Assembly (NCBI RefSeq): GCF_002878395.1
Contig: NC_061119.1
Coordinates: 14,804,115 to 14,868,114 of the forward strand
Reading direction: 5' to 3'
DNA length: 64,000 nucleotides
Source: Capsicum annuum
Lineage: Eukaryota > Streptophyta > Magnoliopsida > Solanales > Solanaceae
Below the pieces are notes generated by a model. It ran no database searches. It was not told where the DNA came from and saw nothing but the letters and a program-made list of their open reading frames with translations. This document shows, piece by piece, positions 11,878 through 23,229 of this stretch. Each line of letters begins with the position of its first letter. Position 1 is the stretch's first letter. The translations under genes were made by a program, and so were the position numbers.

Positions 11878-12400
11878 TTGGTCTTCCAACAGTACTAGGC
11901 TCTTATAGAGCAATCATAATGATTAATAAAATAAAAGTAATGACAGATGTAAATATATCCATGAGTTATAATAACATCTAGAAGAACAAGGTAAAGCACA
12001 CCAATCACAACAAATCTAAGACCATTAAGAACAACGATTGAAAAAGCAAAGAAAATTAAATAACTTTAATATGTAACTAACCAAAAAGGAAGCAAGCAAG
12101 AAAATTTCAGTTAATAACTAGAATGTTGGGGTGATAACTGATAATCAAGATGAGGTAAGCCATTTCATATTAATTTAATTTGGTGCTTGCGCTTTCCATG
12201 ACATGATTATATTGATCTTGGGGTCCTATTAGTTGAATAGTAATAGTGCCATATTATTCGTTTGAAAAGCCAAATACTAATGATAACTGATAAGACATAA
12301 AGAAAATTTTTATTGGGGTATATTTATATATATGTGGGCCAAAACAATTTAAATATAATCTTAGCGGGGTAATATTAATCAATATGAGATGTTGTATCAA
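11878..12400. repeat. Left arm of an inverted duplication
   Basis: Reverse-complementing this stretch gives, in order, recognisable matches to 26515-26865 and then 28942-29985. Shared blocks include the GTCTTCCAA-AGTACTAGGC segment (11881-11900 against 29958-29980), CGCTTTCCATGACATGATTA (about 12191), GATGAGGTAAGC (about 12150), and GGGCCAAAA plus its flanks (about 12337). The arms are diverged but clearly collinear. Non-coding as far as I can see. It may be a dispersed repeat present twice, or a true local inverted duplication around EXO70. Confidence 0.65.
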
Positions 12401-15145
12401 TATGTATTTACTTTTTGAACCAAGTCCACCTCTGTCATCATCACATCTAAATAACACCTATCTAGTATTTATGACCAACAAAATTCATTGTTTTTCTTTT
12501 TGTATATGTATCTTCGTAGCTACGGCTGAAAGTATAAGCAACAGATGCGGATCCATGTGGCACCGTGAGGGAGCACATACACCCGGTAACTTTTTTAAAA
12601 AAATTATATATATATAGATATCCTAATTACGTTAATATATTAAGTTGTGCATCCTTAATAGCAAAACTTGTTTGGGTGCATTGATTTGACACTAAGCTTT
12701 AAGCTTCCTTTGGAAGCTAATGTCGCTCATACAATTCCTGCGTGGGTGCTCTAATTTTTAAGCTTTTTTTACCCTTTACATGTTCCAGCTCAGCTGGCCC
12801 AACCTTAATTTAAAAATAAATATTAATATAATTCCCCAATACCCGTATTCAATATTCTCAACCCACCCACCCCCAATCCTAAATATTTTTCCCAAATCCA
12901 AAAGTCCCTCCAAACAAATTTTTCTTTCTCCCATTCCTACAATCTATCTTTTTCCTTCATAATTTTGTGGCTATTGATGACAACATACGGTAAATTTATT
13001 ACATTGAGAAGAATATATTTATAAATATAAGCAACGAGTCAATCATTGACCATTTTCAGAATATAAAAACGCATCGATGTCTAGTATGAAAGGATGATTT
13101 TCTTTTGTTATATTAGTACTAAATTAATGATATTTGATCATTTTGAAATTTATACTTTACTAGTAATTGTTTTGCAATTTTTAAGTTTGACAGAGTTGTA
13201 TGTCAAATTATGTAGTTGATAATTGATATGTCTATGTTAAAGATAATGGTGCACCCGCTATCTTCAAATTCTGGGTTCGTCTCTGATAAGCAAGGTCCAC
13301 AAACGGACAAAGGAAGTAAGTCGGGCTCCACGTATCCCATCGCTCCACCATCTCTATTCTTTTCTTGTCGAATAATTGTCTCTAATATCAATTGTTCAAT
13401 TAAAATACTAAAAATACTCTTAACACGATGTGATACTATTCAGACTAATTACTAAGCCAGAGATGTCGAATAAAACATTATAAACAATTTTCATTTATTC
13501 AATACTTCTTCATATATGGTCATTATTTACGAAAAAATTTCTGTACGAAAATAATACACGTTGAGCAAATATTTGAATACGAAACGAGCAAACTCTCCTA
13601 TACCAATTTCATTTCTTCTACTACTAATACTAAAAGTATAAGAAATTAAGAAAGGAGTCATAGATATGGAGCTGATAAATAATTAATCTTTATTAACTAA
13701 AAAAAACTACTTATAGTCAAAATGGGTGTATTTTGCTAACTGCTAATATCCAGCTGGCATAACGACTTAGTTAGATGAATGTTTTTGTTTATTTGCAATG
13801 TATATATGCATCTCCCTTTGTGAAACTCGTGATGCATCGACGAGGATTACGTGAATTCAATAATTTTTATCAGATATTTTTTTTAATTTCAATCAATGTA
13901 ATATTATTTAACTTGATATATAATTTTAAAAAATAAAAGGCTTTTAAAATTTATGATATAAAATAAATTTTAATAATTTGATTATATATGTGATTAAAAG
14001 TAAGTTTCATTAAGAGTGAAAGAGAAAATTTTAAATTAAATTACTAGCAGGAGTATAACAGTATATATGATATGATAAGCATATCTCGTCATGCCTTATT
14101 TGTAACTTTTGTTTTTTTCCTTAGATATATATGGGCTTACGTTATTGGAAAAGAAAGCTGCTGTTGACTTTTTTCTTATTTTCAGAAGAAGGAAAAAGAC
14201 TATATTCCTGTACTCTTAATGCCCCAAGATCATGAAAATAATTATCATTTGTATGTGTCATTTTCAAGTAATTACTATTGTTAATTACACGTATTAACAT
14301 AATCCACCCTTTCCTTATTTTATAATCTTTATTTATTCTTAGCTTAATAGTATGACAAAATATTGCAGTAAAATAAGCTGCACAAAATTTGAAAGAGAAA
14401 TAAGAAATTTATTAAGCTCCAATTTGTTTGGCACATAATGTATATCAAACGGCCAACTTGAACAACATTTTGAGTGATATAAATTTAAGACAACTTTTCT
14501 CACATGAAAAAAAAAAAATAAGAAAAAGAAGAAGAAAAGTGAAATATTTCAGAACGAATATAAGTAGAGGAATGAAAAACTATTTCTAATGCAGGTACGA
14601 TATGAAAAATATGCTATTTAATATCAAGACATATCATTGACTTTGATTCATTGGATCATATGGCAAAATAAATATCTCATTCTTACATAATTATTTTTTT
14701 CAGCATCTCAAATTGATGATTAAAATTTAAAATGTCAAAAGTCAAAGCCCACGAAGTATATTATACTATAGAGTACGTAACCTTTTTTTTTTTTTTGCCT
14801 ATTTCCTCTAAAAACACCTTTGTAGATTTCACTCGGTGAAATTCCTATTGAATTATTTATTTATCCAGCTCTTTTGTTTTAGCGTATAAATATATTCCAA
14901 GTTAAGGTAATTTCTAGATCATTTCGATATCTTAAACTTAAATACATTGAATTAGGACATTTTATATCTTATAAGCAACAGGAAAACTATATATATAAAT
15001 GTGAATATATGAATAATTCAAAACTTCTTGTTGTTAAAGCAACGTGTGAATTATAATAATATTCAAACTCCTAACTAATATTCCTCCGTGTGTGTATATT
15101 TCTGACTCAAAAGAGTCCAATACTATTTGCACCCCTCTCATTTTG
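12401..15145. other. Intergenic region upstream of EXO70
   Basis: AT-rich, without a credible coding sequence; the short open frames (12384-12617, 12780-12962, 13216-13455) show no motifs. Poly-A and poly-T runs occur near 14510 and 14783. The last few hundred bases are probably the EXO70 promoter region. I see no clear transposon ends. Confidence 0.4.
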
Positions 15146-15146
15146 C

Positions 15147-15159
15147 CTCTATATATACC
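15147..15159 (+). promoter_or_regulatory. TATA box of EXO70
   Basis: CTCTATATATACCCC-type TATA element, about 140 bp before the ATG. Transcription would start near 15180-15190, giving a 5' leader of about 100 nt rich in A and C/T. Typical plant core promoter. The start site itself is inferred. Confidence 0.6.
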
Positions 15160-15289
15160 CCTTCTTACCCCATGAAAAGACATTATAATTCTTCCTTCTT
15201 CATCCAAAAATCATAATCCAAAATACACAAATTTTGATAATTTCACTCTCGCATTTGAAACGTATAAGTTCGATACAGATAATAACACG

Positions 15290-17197
15290 ATGCCGAGAAA
15301 AGGCATGAGAACTCTTAATTGGTTTTCTCCTAAACATCCAACACTTGATAGTACTTCTCCATCTACTTCACAATTCTATTCTCCTTCACGGCCAAGTTTT
15401 TCAGAAGCAGTGATCGATCGGACTATTGAGATGGCGGAGCCGATGATCACGAAATGGGATCCTCACACTACTACTTTCGCTAAGGTGACTTCTCTGTTCT
15501 ACGAGAACAGAAAAGAAGCCAAGGATTTCATCAAGGTTGTGAACAATTTACATAAGGCGATGCATTTTCATGCAACTGAGAATTCGCGATCTGATAAGCT
15601 TGTTCGTGCTCAATCTCTGATACAAATTGCGATGAAGAGACTCCAGAAGGAGTTTTATCAGATTCTATCAATAAATAGAGCTCATTTGGATCCTGAATCT
15701 ATATCTACTGTGTCTTCACGTACTTCTATAAGTACACTATCGAGTACTTCTGAGTTTGATGTTGAGGATAATGATGATGAACGTGTAGCAATTGCCGGTG
15801 AATCTATTTCTGAAGTTGAGGATTTTTCTAATGTTGTAATGGCAGATTTGAGATTAATAGCTGAGTGCATGATCTCTACTGGCTATACGTTAGAGTGCTT
15901 GAAGATTTACAAAGTTATGCGTAAATCTATCATTGATGAAGCTATTTATAGACTCGGTGTCGAGAAATTGATGAGTTCATCGCAAGTTCATAAAATGCGT
16001 TGGGAAGTTATGGATATGAAGATTAAGGATTGGCTTAACGCGGTCGATGTAGCCATGAAAATATTGTTCAACGGAGAGAGGATTCTCTCCGATTACGTAT
16101 TCGCATCCAATGATGCAATCAGAGAGTCATGTTTTACTGAAATTTCAAAAGATGGAGCCATGACTCTCTTCAGTTTCCCAGAAATTGTAGTGAAAAACAG
16201 TAAGAAGTCACCAGAAAAAGTGTTCCGTCTACTCGATATGTACACTTCCATTGTCGAACACTGGGCTGACATTGAAGCTACATTTTCCTTTGATTCAGAA
16301 TCCGTTCTTCGATCTCAAGCATTGACATCACTCGTCAAGCTCGGCGAGTCTATAAGGACGGCATTGTCTGAGTTCGAAATTTCTCTACTGAAGGAATCAT
16401 CAAAGACCATAATTGCTGGTGGGGGAATCCATCCTCTTGTCATTGACGCAATGAATTACATCATTTTACTTGCCGATTACAGCAACGTACTCTCAGATAT
16501 CCTGGGAGAATCTCTTCCTCCGGCTAAAGGTTCATTGCCGGAATCATACTTTGGTATTGCTGATTCCGATGAGTCTCCGGCACCGGCGATCTCACTCCGA
16601 TTTGCATGGTTGATTCTAATTCTTTTTTGTAAACTCGATACCAAAGCGAAGCACTACAAGGAAGTGTCCCTTGCGTACCTCTTCTTAGCTAACAATCTCC
16701 AGTACATCGTCGTAAAAGTCCGTTCATCGAATCTCAAGTATTTGTTAGGTGAAAATTGGATATCAAAACAAGAGGGAAAAATCAGAAAGTTTGCGTTAAA
16801 TTATGAACGGTTAGGATGGAGCCATGTTGTTGAATCCCTCCAGCATGATCCGAACGCCTCGATGACTCCACAACAAGTGAAGGAGGTTTTCAAGAGATTC
16901 AACTCGGCATTCGAGCAAGTTCATCGGAAGCAATCTGTGTGCGTCGTACCAAATAGTAAGCTCCGTGATGATTTGAAAGTGTCCATCGCGAGGAAAATAC
17001 TTCCTGTTTATAGAGAGTTCTACAATAAACATAGAGATACGATACTAAAAGAGAGACATTCTAGTCATGTGATTAGATTTTCTCCGGAAGATGTAGGACA
17101 TCACTTGTCCGATTTGTTCTTTGGGCCAGTTGAATCAGGAAGTTCATCGTCAGTTGAGTCATCGCCATCACGTACAACACCATCAGGATTGCGGTGA
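15290..17197 (+). CDS. EXO70: EXO70 exocyst subunit (probable H clade)
   Basis: Intact single-exon gene of 635 residues, the usual size for plant EXO70 proteins. EXO70 is the exocyst subunit that binds plasma-membrane phospholipids and tethers secretory vesicles, and plant H-type members are often linked to defence, trichomes or specialised secretion. The N-terminus (residues 1-38) is basic and Ser/Pro-rich; helices follow (FSEAVIDRTIEMAEPMITKW, 37-56). An acidic Ser-rich linker spans about 137-180. The conserved EXO70 core runs from about residue 180 (DLRLIAECMISTGYTLECLK) to the C-terminal FSPEDVGHHLSDLFFG near 600-615, then a Ser-rich tail. The ATG is in a good context (AACACGATGCC), is the first in the leader, and lies at a sensible distance from the TATA box. 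The H-clade call rests on the intronless structure and the N-terminus and is less certain than the family. It is the only intact gene in the window. Confidence 0.95.
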   Translation: MPRKGMRTLNWFSPKHPTLDSTSPSTSQFYSPSRPSFSEAVIDRTIEMAEPMITKWDPHTTTFAKVTSLFYENRKEAKDFIKVVNNLHKAMHFHATENSRSDKLVRAQSLIQIAMKRLQKEFYQILSINRAHLDPESISTVSSRTSISTLSSTSEFDVEDNDDERVAIAGESISEVEDFSNVVMADLRLIAECMISTGYTLECLKIYKVMRKSIIDEAIYRLGVEKLMSSSQVHKMRWEVMDMKIKDWLNAVDVAMKILFNGERILSDYVFASNDAIRESCFTEISKDGAMTLFSFPEIVVKNSKKSPEKVFRLLDMYTSIVEHWADIEATFSFDSESVLRSQALTSLVKLGESIRTALSEFEISLLKESSKTIIAGGGIHPLVIDAMNYIILLADYSNVLSDILGESLPPAKGSLPESYFGIADSDESPAPAISLRFAWLILILFCKLDTKAKHYKEVSLAYLFLANNLQYIVVKVRSSNLKYLLGENWISKQEGKIRKFALNYERLGWSHVVESLQHDPNASMTPQQVKEVFKRFNSAFEQVHRKQSVCVVPNSKLRDDLKVSIARKILPVYREFYNKHRDTILKERHSSHVIRFSPEDVGHHLSDLFFGPVESGSSSSVESSPSRTTPSGLR

Positions 17198-17290
17198 AGA
17201 AAAAACTATAGTTGTTTAATCTCTTTTTGTTATATATCTCATGTAATTATGTATCATACATGAAATATGATTCATATTAAAAGGTGTATA
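17198..17290 (+). terminator. EXO70 3' UTR and likely polyadenylation region
   Basis: After the TGA come T-rich stretches and TGTAATTATGTATCATAC, resembling a plant far-upstream element. An A-rich near-upstream signal (ATTAAAAGG, about 17276) follows. The cleavage site is inferred, not visible. Confidence 0.4.
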
Positions 17291-17942
17291 AATTGCACAA
17301 AGTTTCTTTTCCGTGTTTTAATGGGCGATAAGAGTACATTTCATAGTATTCGATTAATTATTTTGTAATTCTACGCATAGTAAAGCCAAGGTTTTGGAAT
17401 TCAAAATCTCAGTTAAGCATTATTTTAGACGGAGAGATGCTCATAACTAATAAGTCAGAGAAGTACGATCACCTTCATTTTTTACTTTTTCATTGTATTA
17501 AAAATAGATATTCAGCAATAGTTTAAAAAATTAATGAATAATTTATCATTTTTATCATTGCTATTAAATACTATTCATTACTTAATACATTTTTTAATGC
17601 ATTATATTTACTATATTAAATTATTAAATGGTGATACAATAAAATTATCTTATTATTTATTATTTCTTAAAATGGATATAAGTAGATAAATAAAGATAGA
17701 CCGAGCGAGCAGTATCGTTATAGCTTCTTTTCTCTAAGAAACAAACATATATGTTTGAAGAATTTGGAGATTCATATTAAGTTTCCTTATTGGTGTATGC
17801 AGATTATATATGCTCCTATAAATAATCAGTATTAAGGATAAGATATTAAGAACGATAGAAATGTGGGTTTAAGTTAAAAGTGTAAATGAAAAATGAAGGG
17901 AAAAATGACATCACACTTAAAAAAGAAAAGTGTACTAAAAAA
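17291..17942. other. Intergenic, nothing recognised
   Basis: AT-rich sequence between EXO70 and the probable CACTA element. No coding sequence or repeat ends recognised. Confidence 0.4.
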
Positions 17943-18497
17943 TACTACTAAAAACTTGGCTATTAGCTGTCAAGGTTAGCGAGGGACAAAATATATATCG
18001 CTATTGCAAGGGACTTTGCAATGTTGTCGCTCGCGTAAGTCAAATATTTTAATTATTAATTTTTCTTAGAAGGTAAAGAGGGATGTCCCTCACTAAATTA
18101 TGGTGATGATAAAAAATTGATTATAAATTTACTATAGCGAGGTACTCTCTCTCGCTAAATAATAAAAACTAAATTAATATTTTAAAAAATTTAAATATAA
18201 TTATTACTATTTTTTTGGTTGGTACCAATGATTTATTAATTAAAACATAAATAAAAATGTAATAGAAGTTATCCAAGGAGTCCCTCGATATGATATATAG
18301 TATTACTTTATAATTTTTTTTTTCCAATATAGCGAGGGAAGTTTCTCACTAAATTAAATACATAAAATTGAGTATTTAATAAATCACTATATTATGTATT
18401 TACAAAAGATTAATGACAGTGATAAATTATTTGATCTCTCAATAATTACTTTATTTTTTTTCTTTTCACACTTTTATATTACATACTTATATATATA

Positions 18498-18526
18498 CTA
18501 GATATTGATAGCCCGTGCTAGCACGG
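18498..18526 (-). mobile_element. Helitron-type 3' terminus
   Basis: On the minus strand a perfect hairpin CCGTGCTAGCACGG (18513-18526) is followed by 11 nt, then CTAG (18498-18501) and a host T. Spacing and motif are canonical. The following sequence (19040-19250) shares blocks with the degenerate Helitron at 26865-28941, supporting one family. The 5' end was not located; a candidate is near 19490. Confidence 0.6.
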
Positions 18527-21500
18527 ACACAATATATATTATTTTTTAATATTAATTTATGTGATACAAATAGAATTTAGATAATCAAGCATTACAATAA
18601 TTTAAATTTTTAATTGTTGTATTATATAATACTTTTTCTTCTATTCAATTTAAGTGACATTGGTATAATTTAGAAATTTTCTAAATATTTTCTATTTATA
18701 AATTTTTAAAATTTTAATTATGTGATTTATAATATGTTTTACATATTGTTTCAATAATATGAATACTATTTGTGTCTCAATTTATGTGACACGGACAAAA
18801 TCTCGATAGTTAATTAGATTATATATATATATACATATTAAATTCTTAATTGTTGTGATTTAAAATAATTTTGTCTCATTTTTAAATAATATATGTTATT
18901 TTACGTCTTTCTTTGTTCCATCCCAATATATGTACACTAATACAATTTCGATAATCAAATAATTTTTTATGTAGACATATCATTTTTTGTCTATTTTATC
19001 TTTTTTTGTAATATTATTAAATTTTTAGTGCTTGAATAATCATAATAATTAATCAGGGGTGATATTGTAAAATCACGATTGAAGTAGCAAAACAAACATG
19101 TCTTAAATGATTTATAATAACTAATTAAAATTGATAGAACAAAAATACTATAAAAAAAGACTTATGGAAAAAATTTAAGTGAGTCTCATATAAGTTGTCA
19201 AGTTAATTTAAAACATCAATAGTTAATTTAACATTTTATATCTATTTTTTTTACAAAAATAACAAATATTAAGATAAAAATATACGGTCTAATTTTAGTA
19301 GATACTATTTTTTAATTTTTTTTTTTTAAATTCTGTAATTTTAGTAGATATTATTTTTTAAAACCATTAAAAATTAATCATTTATATTTAAAAATTTTAT
19401 AGTGCTAAGATATTTTATATCAAAACCTATAGTTATGGACTATAATAATAATATATCCCATGAATTTTCTCAAAGTGGGGTATAGAGAGGACAAAGTGCA
19501 TCTAGTTCTTACCACTAATGTTGTTATGGGCTCAAATATCTTAATGCATAACTTTTTTCTAAAATAAAATGTCTTAGAATATATATGAAAAGTAAAAGAA
19601 AAATTGTATCTTAACATTTAGCCAAACTAAACCATATAAATGAATAAGTTTATTTTTAATCAAAGTACACCACATAAATTCAAATGAAAAAATATGTATT
19701 TTTGTGCTCTTGCTGTTTGATTTTATAACATTATCTTAATTATTATTTTTTTTGTAAAAAGAAATAAATTAAACATGTCATAAATCTGTATCTTTTTAGT
19801 ATTGATAAATTTTATTAATATATGCTTGATAAATTTTCTTCTGATACAATAGTAAATTACGTTTGCCCCTTACGAAGGTAAAATCTTATTAGGAATTTAC
19901 GTCGATTTAATAAATATTTTTTAATATTTTTACTTGGTCCATATTGATTTGACACGAATCTTAAAAATATTTATTAATGTATTTTGAAAATCTAAATTTG
20001 ACATTTAATATTTGATATATTCACTTAATCACAAGATTAATATTAAGAAAAAATGATAACTTTTTTTTAGTCTGCTAATATAAATTTTTAAAAAATATAT
20101 TTTAATATAAGAGACAAATTAACAATAAATATATGAAATATATTACTTTTAAAATTTAATTTGATTAATTAATATAAATTATAATTTATTTAAAATTACT
20201 TAATTATATCAAAATTATAAAAGCTATTAAACATGCATAAAATATTGAAACAAAAATTAGAATTATTTTTGTATTCAATAAAACAAAAACATAAGGTAAT
20301 TGCACTGCTGCCATAAAAGTGGGTCCATTATGTGGAAAGATTACATCATATGGGGATACAATTAGCATTAAGAGAAAGTTGTGTGATTGTTTAGTCATTA
20401 GATACTTATGTTCATTTTTTTTAAGCTACAGCACAATCCAACAATGCACAAGATTTTATTTAAATTAACAATAATGCCCTTACAGCAATTTTTTTTGGAC
20501 AACAGCCACACATGTTGAAGTCACTCTCTAAATAAATAAAAATATGTGTGTTTGTCTATCTATCTATCTATCTATCTATATATATATATATATATATATA
20601 TTTGAATGAGTATCTTAGAAAGTGATTATTAAAATAAATAGAAATATTTTAGTGGTATTCTTAATAAAAGATAACGATTTATTAATTTGTAATTTGATAA
20701 TAAAAATAGAGGTGTATTAGTGGTATAAGTAGTACCGTTATTAATTAATTAGTTATGTAATGTTATTAATCGGTTGTCCTATAACTTGAAAATTACACTA
20801 AGTAGCTATGTACTATGAAATATTATTGACTGATAAAATTTATATGTCAATAATTACAATACAGTATAAGTGTATCTTTCATATCTTTATTAAAATAATA
20901 TTTATTTATTAATTTATACAATAGTTAAATTAAGCAAAACGTATTAGTTATTTATTTTTAAAATATTAATTACTGGCTAATTTATACATTGACAAATATA
21001 TTAACTGTAAGTATATTAGTGATATTATTCATAAATATTATTGAATGATATATTAACATATATTTTGACAGTTATATTAAGTAGAAATATATTAATAGTA
21101 TTTATGAAAGTATTATTGATTATTAAGAGATACAAGATAATAATTGCAAATAAGTACATAAGTTGCACTTTTCAAAAATTATTATTGATTGTTAGTTTAT
21201 TCATCAATATTAAAATAAGTGAAAGTGCATATGTGATATTCTTAACAAAAGGTTACTATTACTTATTGGTTAGCTTACACGCTAACGACTTAATTAAATG
21301 AAGTGTACTCGTGTCATTTTTAAAAATGCTATTGACAATTAACTTATGAATTAATAATTACGTTAAGTAGAAGTATATTAATTGTATTATTAAGTAATGA
21401 TAATAACTGATTATCTTAAATTTTGATAATTATTATACAAGTAGAATTATATTAGTAATATTTTTAAAAAACATTATTAATTGATTAACATGCATAAGAT

Positions 21501-22002
21501 AGCAGTTTTTATGTATTTCTCTTTGTAGTTATTTGTTCATATTCTAATAAATAGAATACGGGTCAAAGCCAACTCCAGATTACCCATTTAAGACGGCTTT
21601 AAAAATATATAAAATACAAAAGTGAATTAATGATATTTTACATTATGTTATTAATTAATTAAAATAAAAATGCATTAATGATATCTTTAAGAAATAGTAT
21701 TGATTGACTAACCAACGTCAATAATTATAACAAGTTAAAGCGTATTTGTAACTTTCCTGGCAAATGTTATTGATTAATTAATCTATAAATTGATGATTAT
21801 ACTAAACGAAGTATATTAATGGTATGCTTAAGAAATATTAGTAACGAACAACTTATATTGACTCATTTCATTTTTTATTTATCACATTTTGGTACAAGAG
21901 TCAATTTGATAAATTTTTAAAGCTAAATTGATTTATATTTATTTAATTTTTAATTAAAAATTTAAAAGTTAGAAAATAATAAGAAAAATACTATAAGATG
22001 TA
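18527..22002. other. AT-rich sequence inside the CACTA element
   Basis: Very AT-rich (long T/A runs, repeated ATTAATGAT-like phrases) with no credible gene. The first ~800 bp are probably Helitron interior. From 20600 to 21860 there is a loose repetition of the phrase 'AAGTATATTAGTGGTATT...TTATTGATTGATTAA' in diverged copies, suggesting an old tandem repeat. Confidence 0.4.
20554..20601. repeat. Microsatellite (TCTA)n-(TA)n
   Basis: About six TCTA units run directly into about twelve TA units. Compound simple repeat. Confidence 0.95.
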
Positions 22003-23043
22003 GGGTGTGTTTGGTATGAAGGAAATATTCCATGGAAAATATTTTCCTAGAAAACGTTTTTCTGGAAAACAAGTTGATTTCTAACTTGTTTTCTTATGTT
22101 TGGTTAGTGGATGGAAAATATTTTCTAGTATTTGATTGGTAAATGAAAAATTATTTTTCAAAAAATATATTTTAATGTTTAGTTAAAGCGTAAAAATACT
22201 TTTAGAATTTTAAAAAAAAATTAAAAAAAATTAAATTCTTTTTTGGGAAGGGAGTGGGTGGGTGGGGGGGGGTGGGGGTGTCAGAATAGGTAGTATGGGT
22301 GGGGTAAAAAAGAGTTTAGAATTCTTTTTGTTAATTTTTTCTTTAAATTGGTCGGAAGGGGGAGGGGGTAGTAGGAGCTGGGGGTCAGGGTAGGGGAGTG
22401 AGGGAGAAAGGGGAAGAAAAAATTAAAAAAATTTAAAAAATAAATTTAATTTTTTTTTTTTTAGGTTGGGGGTGAAGGGGGGTGGGGGAGGGGGAAGGGA
22501 TGGGAGAGGGGGCTGGTAGGGGGGAGCGAGGATAGAGGGGTAAGAGAAAAGTTTAAATGTTTTAATAAAATATAGATATTATTTTTGGAAGGGGGTCTGG
22601 TAGGGGTAAGGGTGGGGTGGGGTAAGGGGTGGACTACGAAAAAAATTTGAAATACATTTTAAAATAATTGAATTTTGGGGGTAGGGGTGGGGGTAGGGGT
22701 AGGGCTAGGGTGGGGGTAAGGGATGGACTAAAAAAAAATTTTGATATACTTTTTAAAACAATTGAATTTTGGGGGTGTGGGGTGGTGTGGAGGTAGGGGT
22801 AGGGAGCGGAGTGAGGGTAGAAGTGGTGTTGGGGTGATAGGGTATTGGGGGCGGGGTAGATGATTTTGAGAATTGTATGAACATTTCAACTTTAAAGTGA
22901 AGTTGAAAGAGAGTTTTGGAAAATGTTTTCCTTACTTTTTGAAGGGAAATCATTTTCCTTAGATTTAAGGAAAATAAGTTGGTTTGGAAAATATTTTCAA
23001 AATATATAAGCCAACCAAACATAACCTTCATACTAAACACCCC
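22003..23043. mobile_element. Inverted-repeat element with G-rich core (hAT-like MITE)
   Basis: The left terminus GGGTGTGTTTGGTATGAAGG (22003-22022) matches the reverse complement of the right terminus (CCTTCATACTAAACACCCC, 23025-23043) with few changes. Flanks AAGATGTA and GTAATGTA may be a decayed 8-bp TSD, which would fit hAT, but five of eight matches is weak. The ends carry GGAAAATATTTTCC-type palindromes. The core (22240-22850) is strongly G-rich on the plus strand and made of diverged repeats. No transposase. Confidence 0.6.
22240..22850 (+). repeat. G-rich repeat tract
   Basis: Runs of 3-9 G separated by T/A, interrupted by A/T-rich phrases such as TTTTAAAACAATTGAATTTTGGGGG that recur at about 22660 and 22755. 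The strand bias (G on plus, almost no C) is striking. Many segments match the G3+N1-7 pattern for G-quadruplexes. Confidence 0.85.
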
Positions 23044-23229
23044 GTAATGTATGTAATTATTTTATTATTAATATGATGAATAAATACACCTTAAAATATG
23101 GATAAAAAATTAATCTAATTTTTAATGGTATTATAATTATTTTTAATTTTTTTTTTTGATTCACATATACTTTAAAAATTTATCAACTAAAATTATAGTA
23201 GAAATTATTTATTTAATAAAAACAAAATT

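Noticed and set aside
22753..23040. Proline/threonine-rich minus-strand open frame (and a similar one at 56706-56942)
   Set aside because: Both are reverse translations of G-rich non-coding repeat tracts inside transposons.
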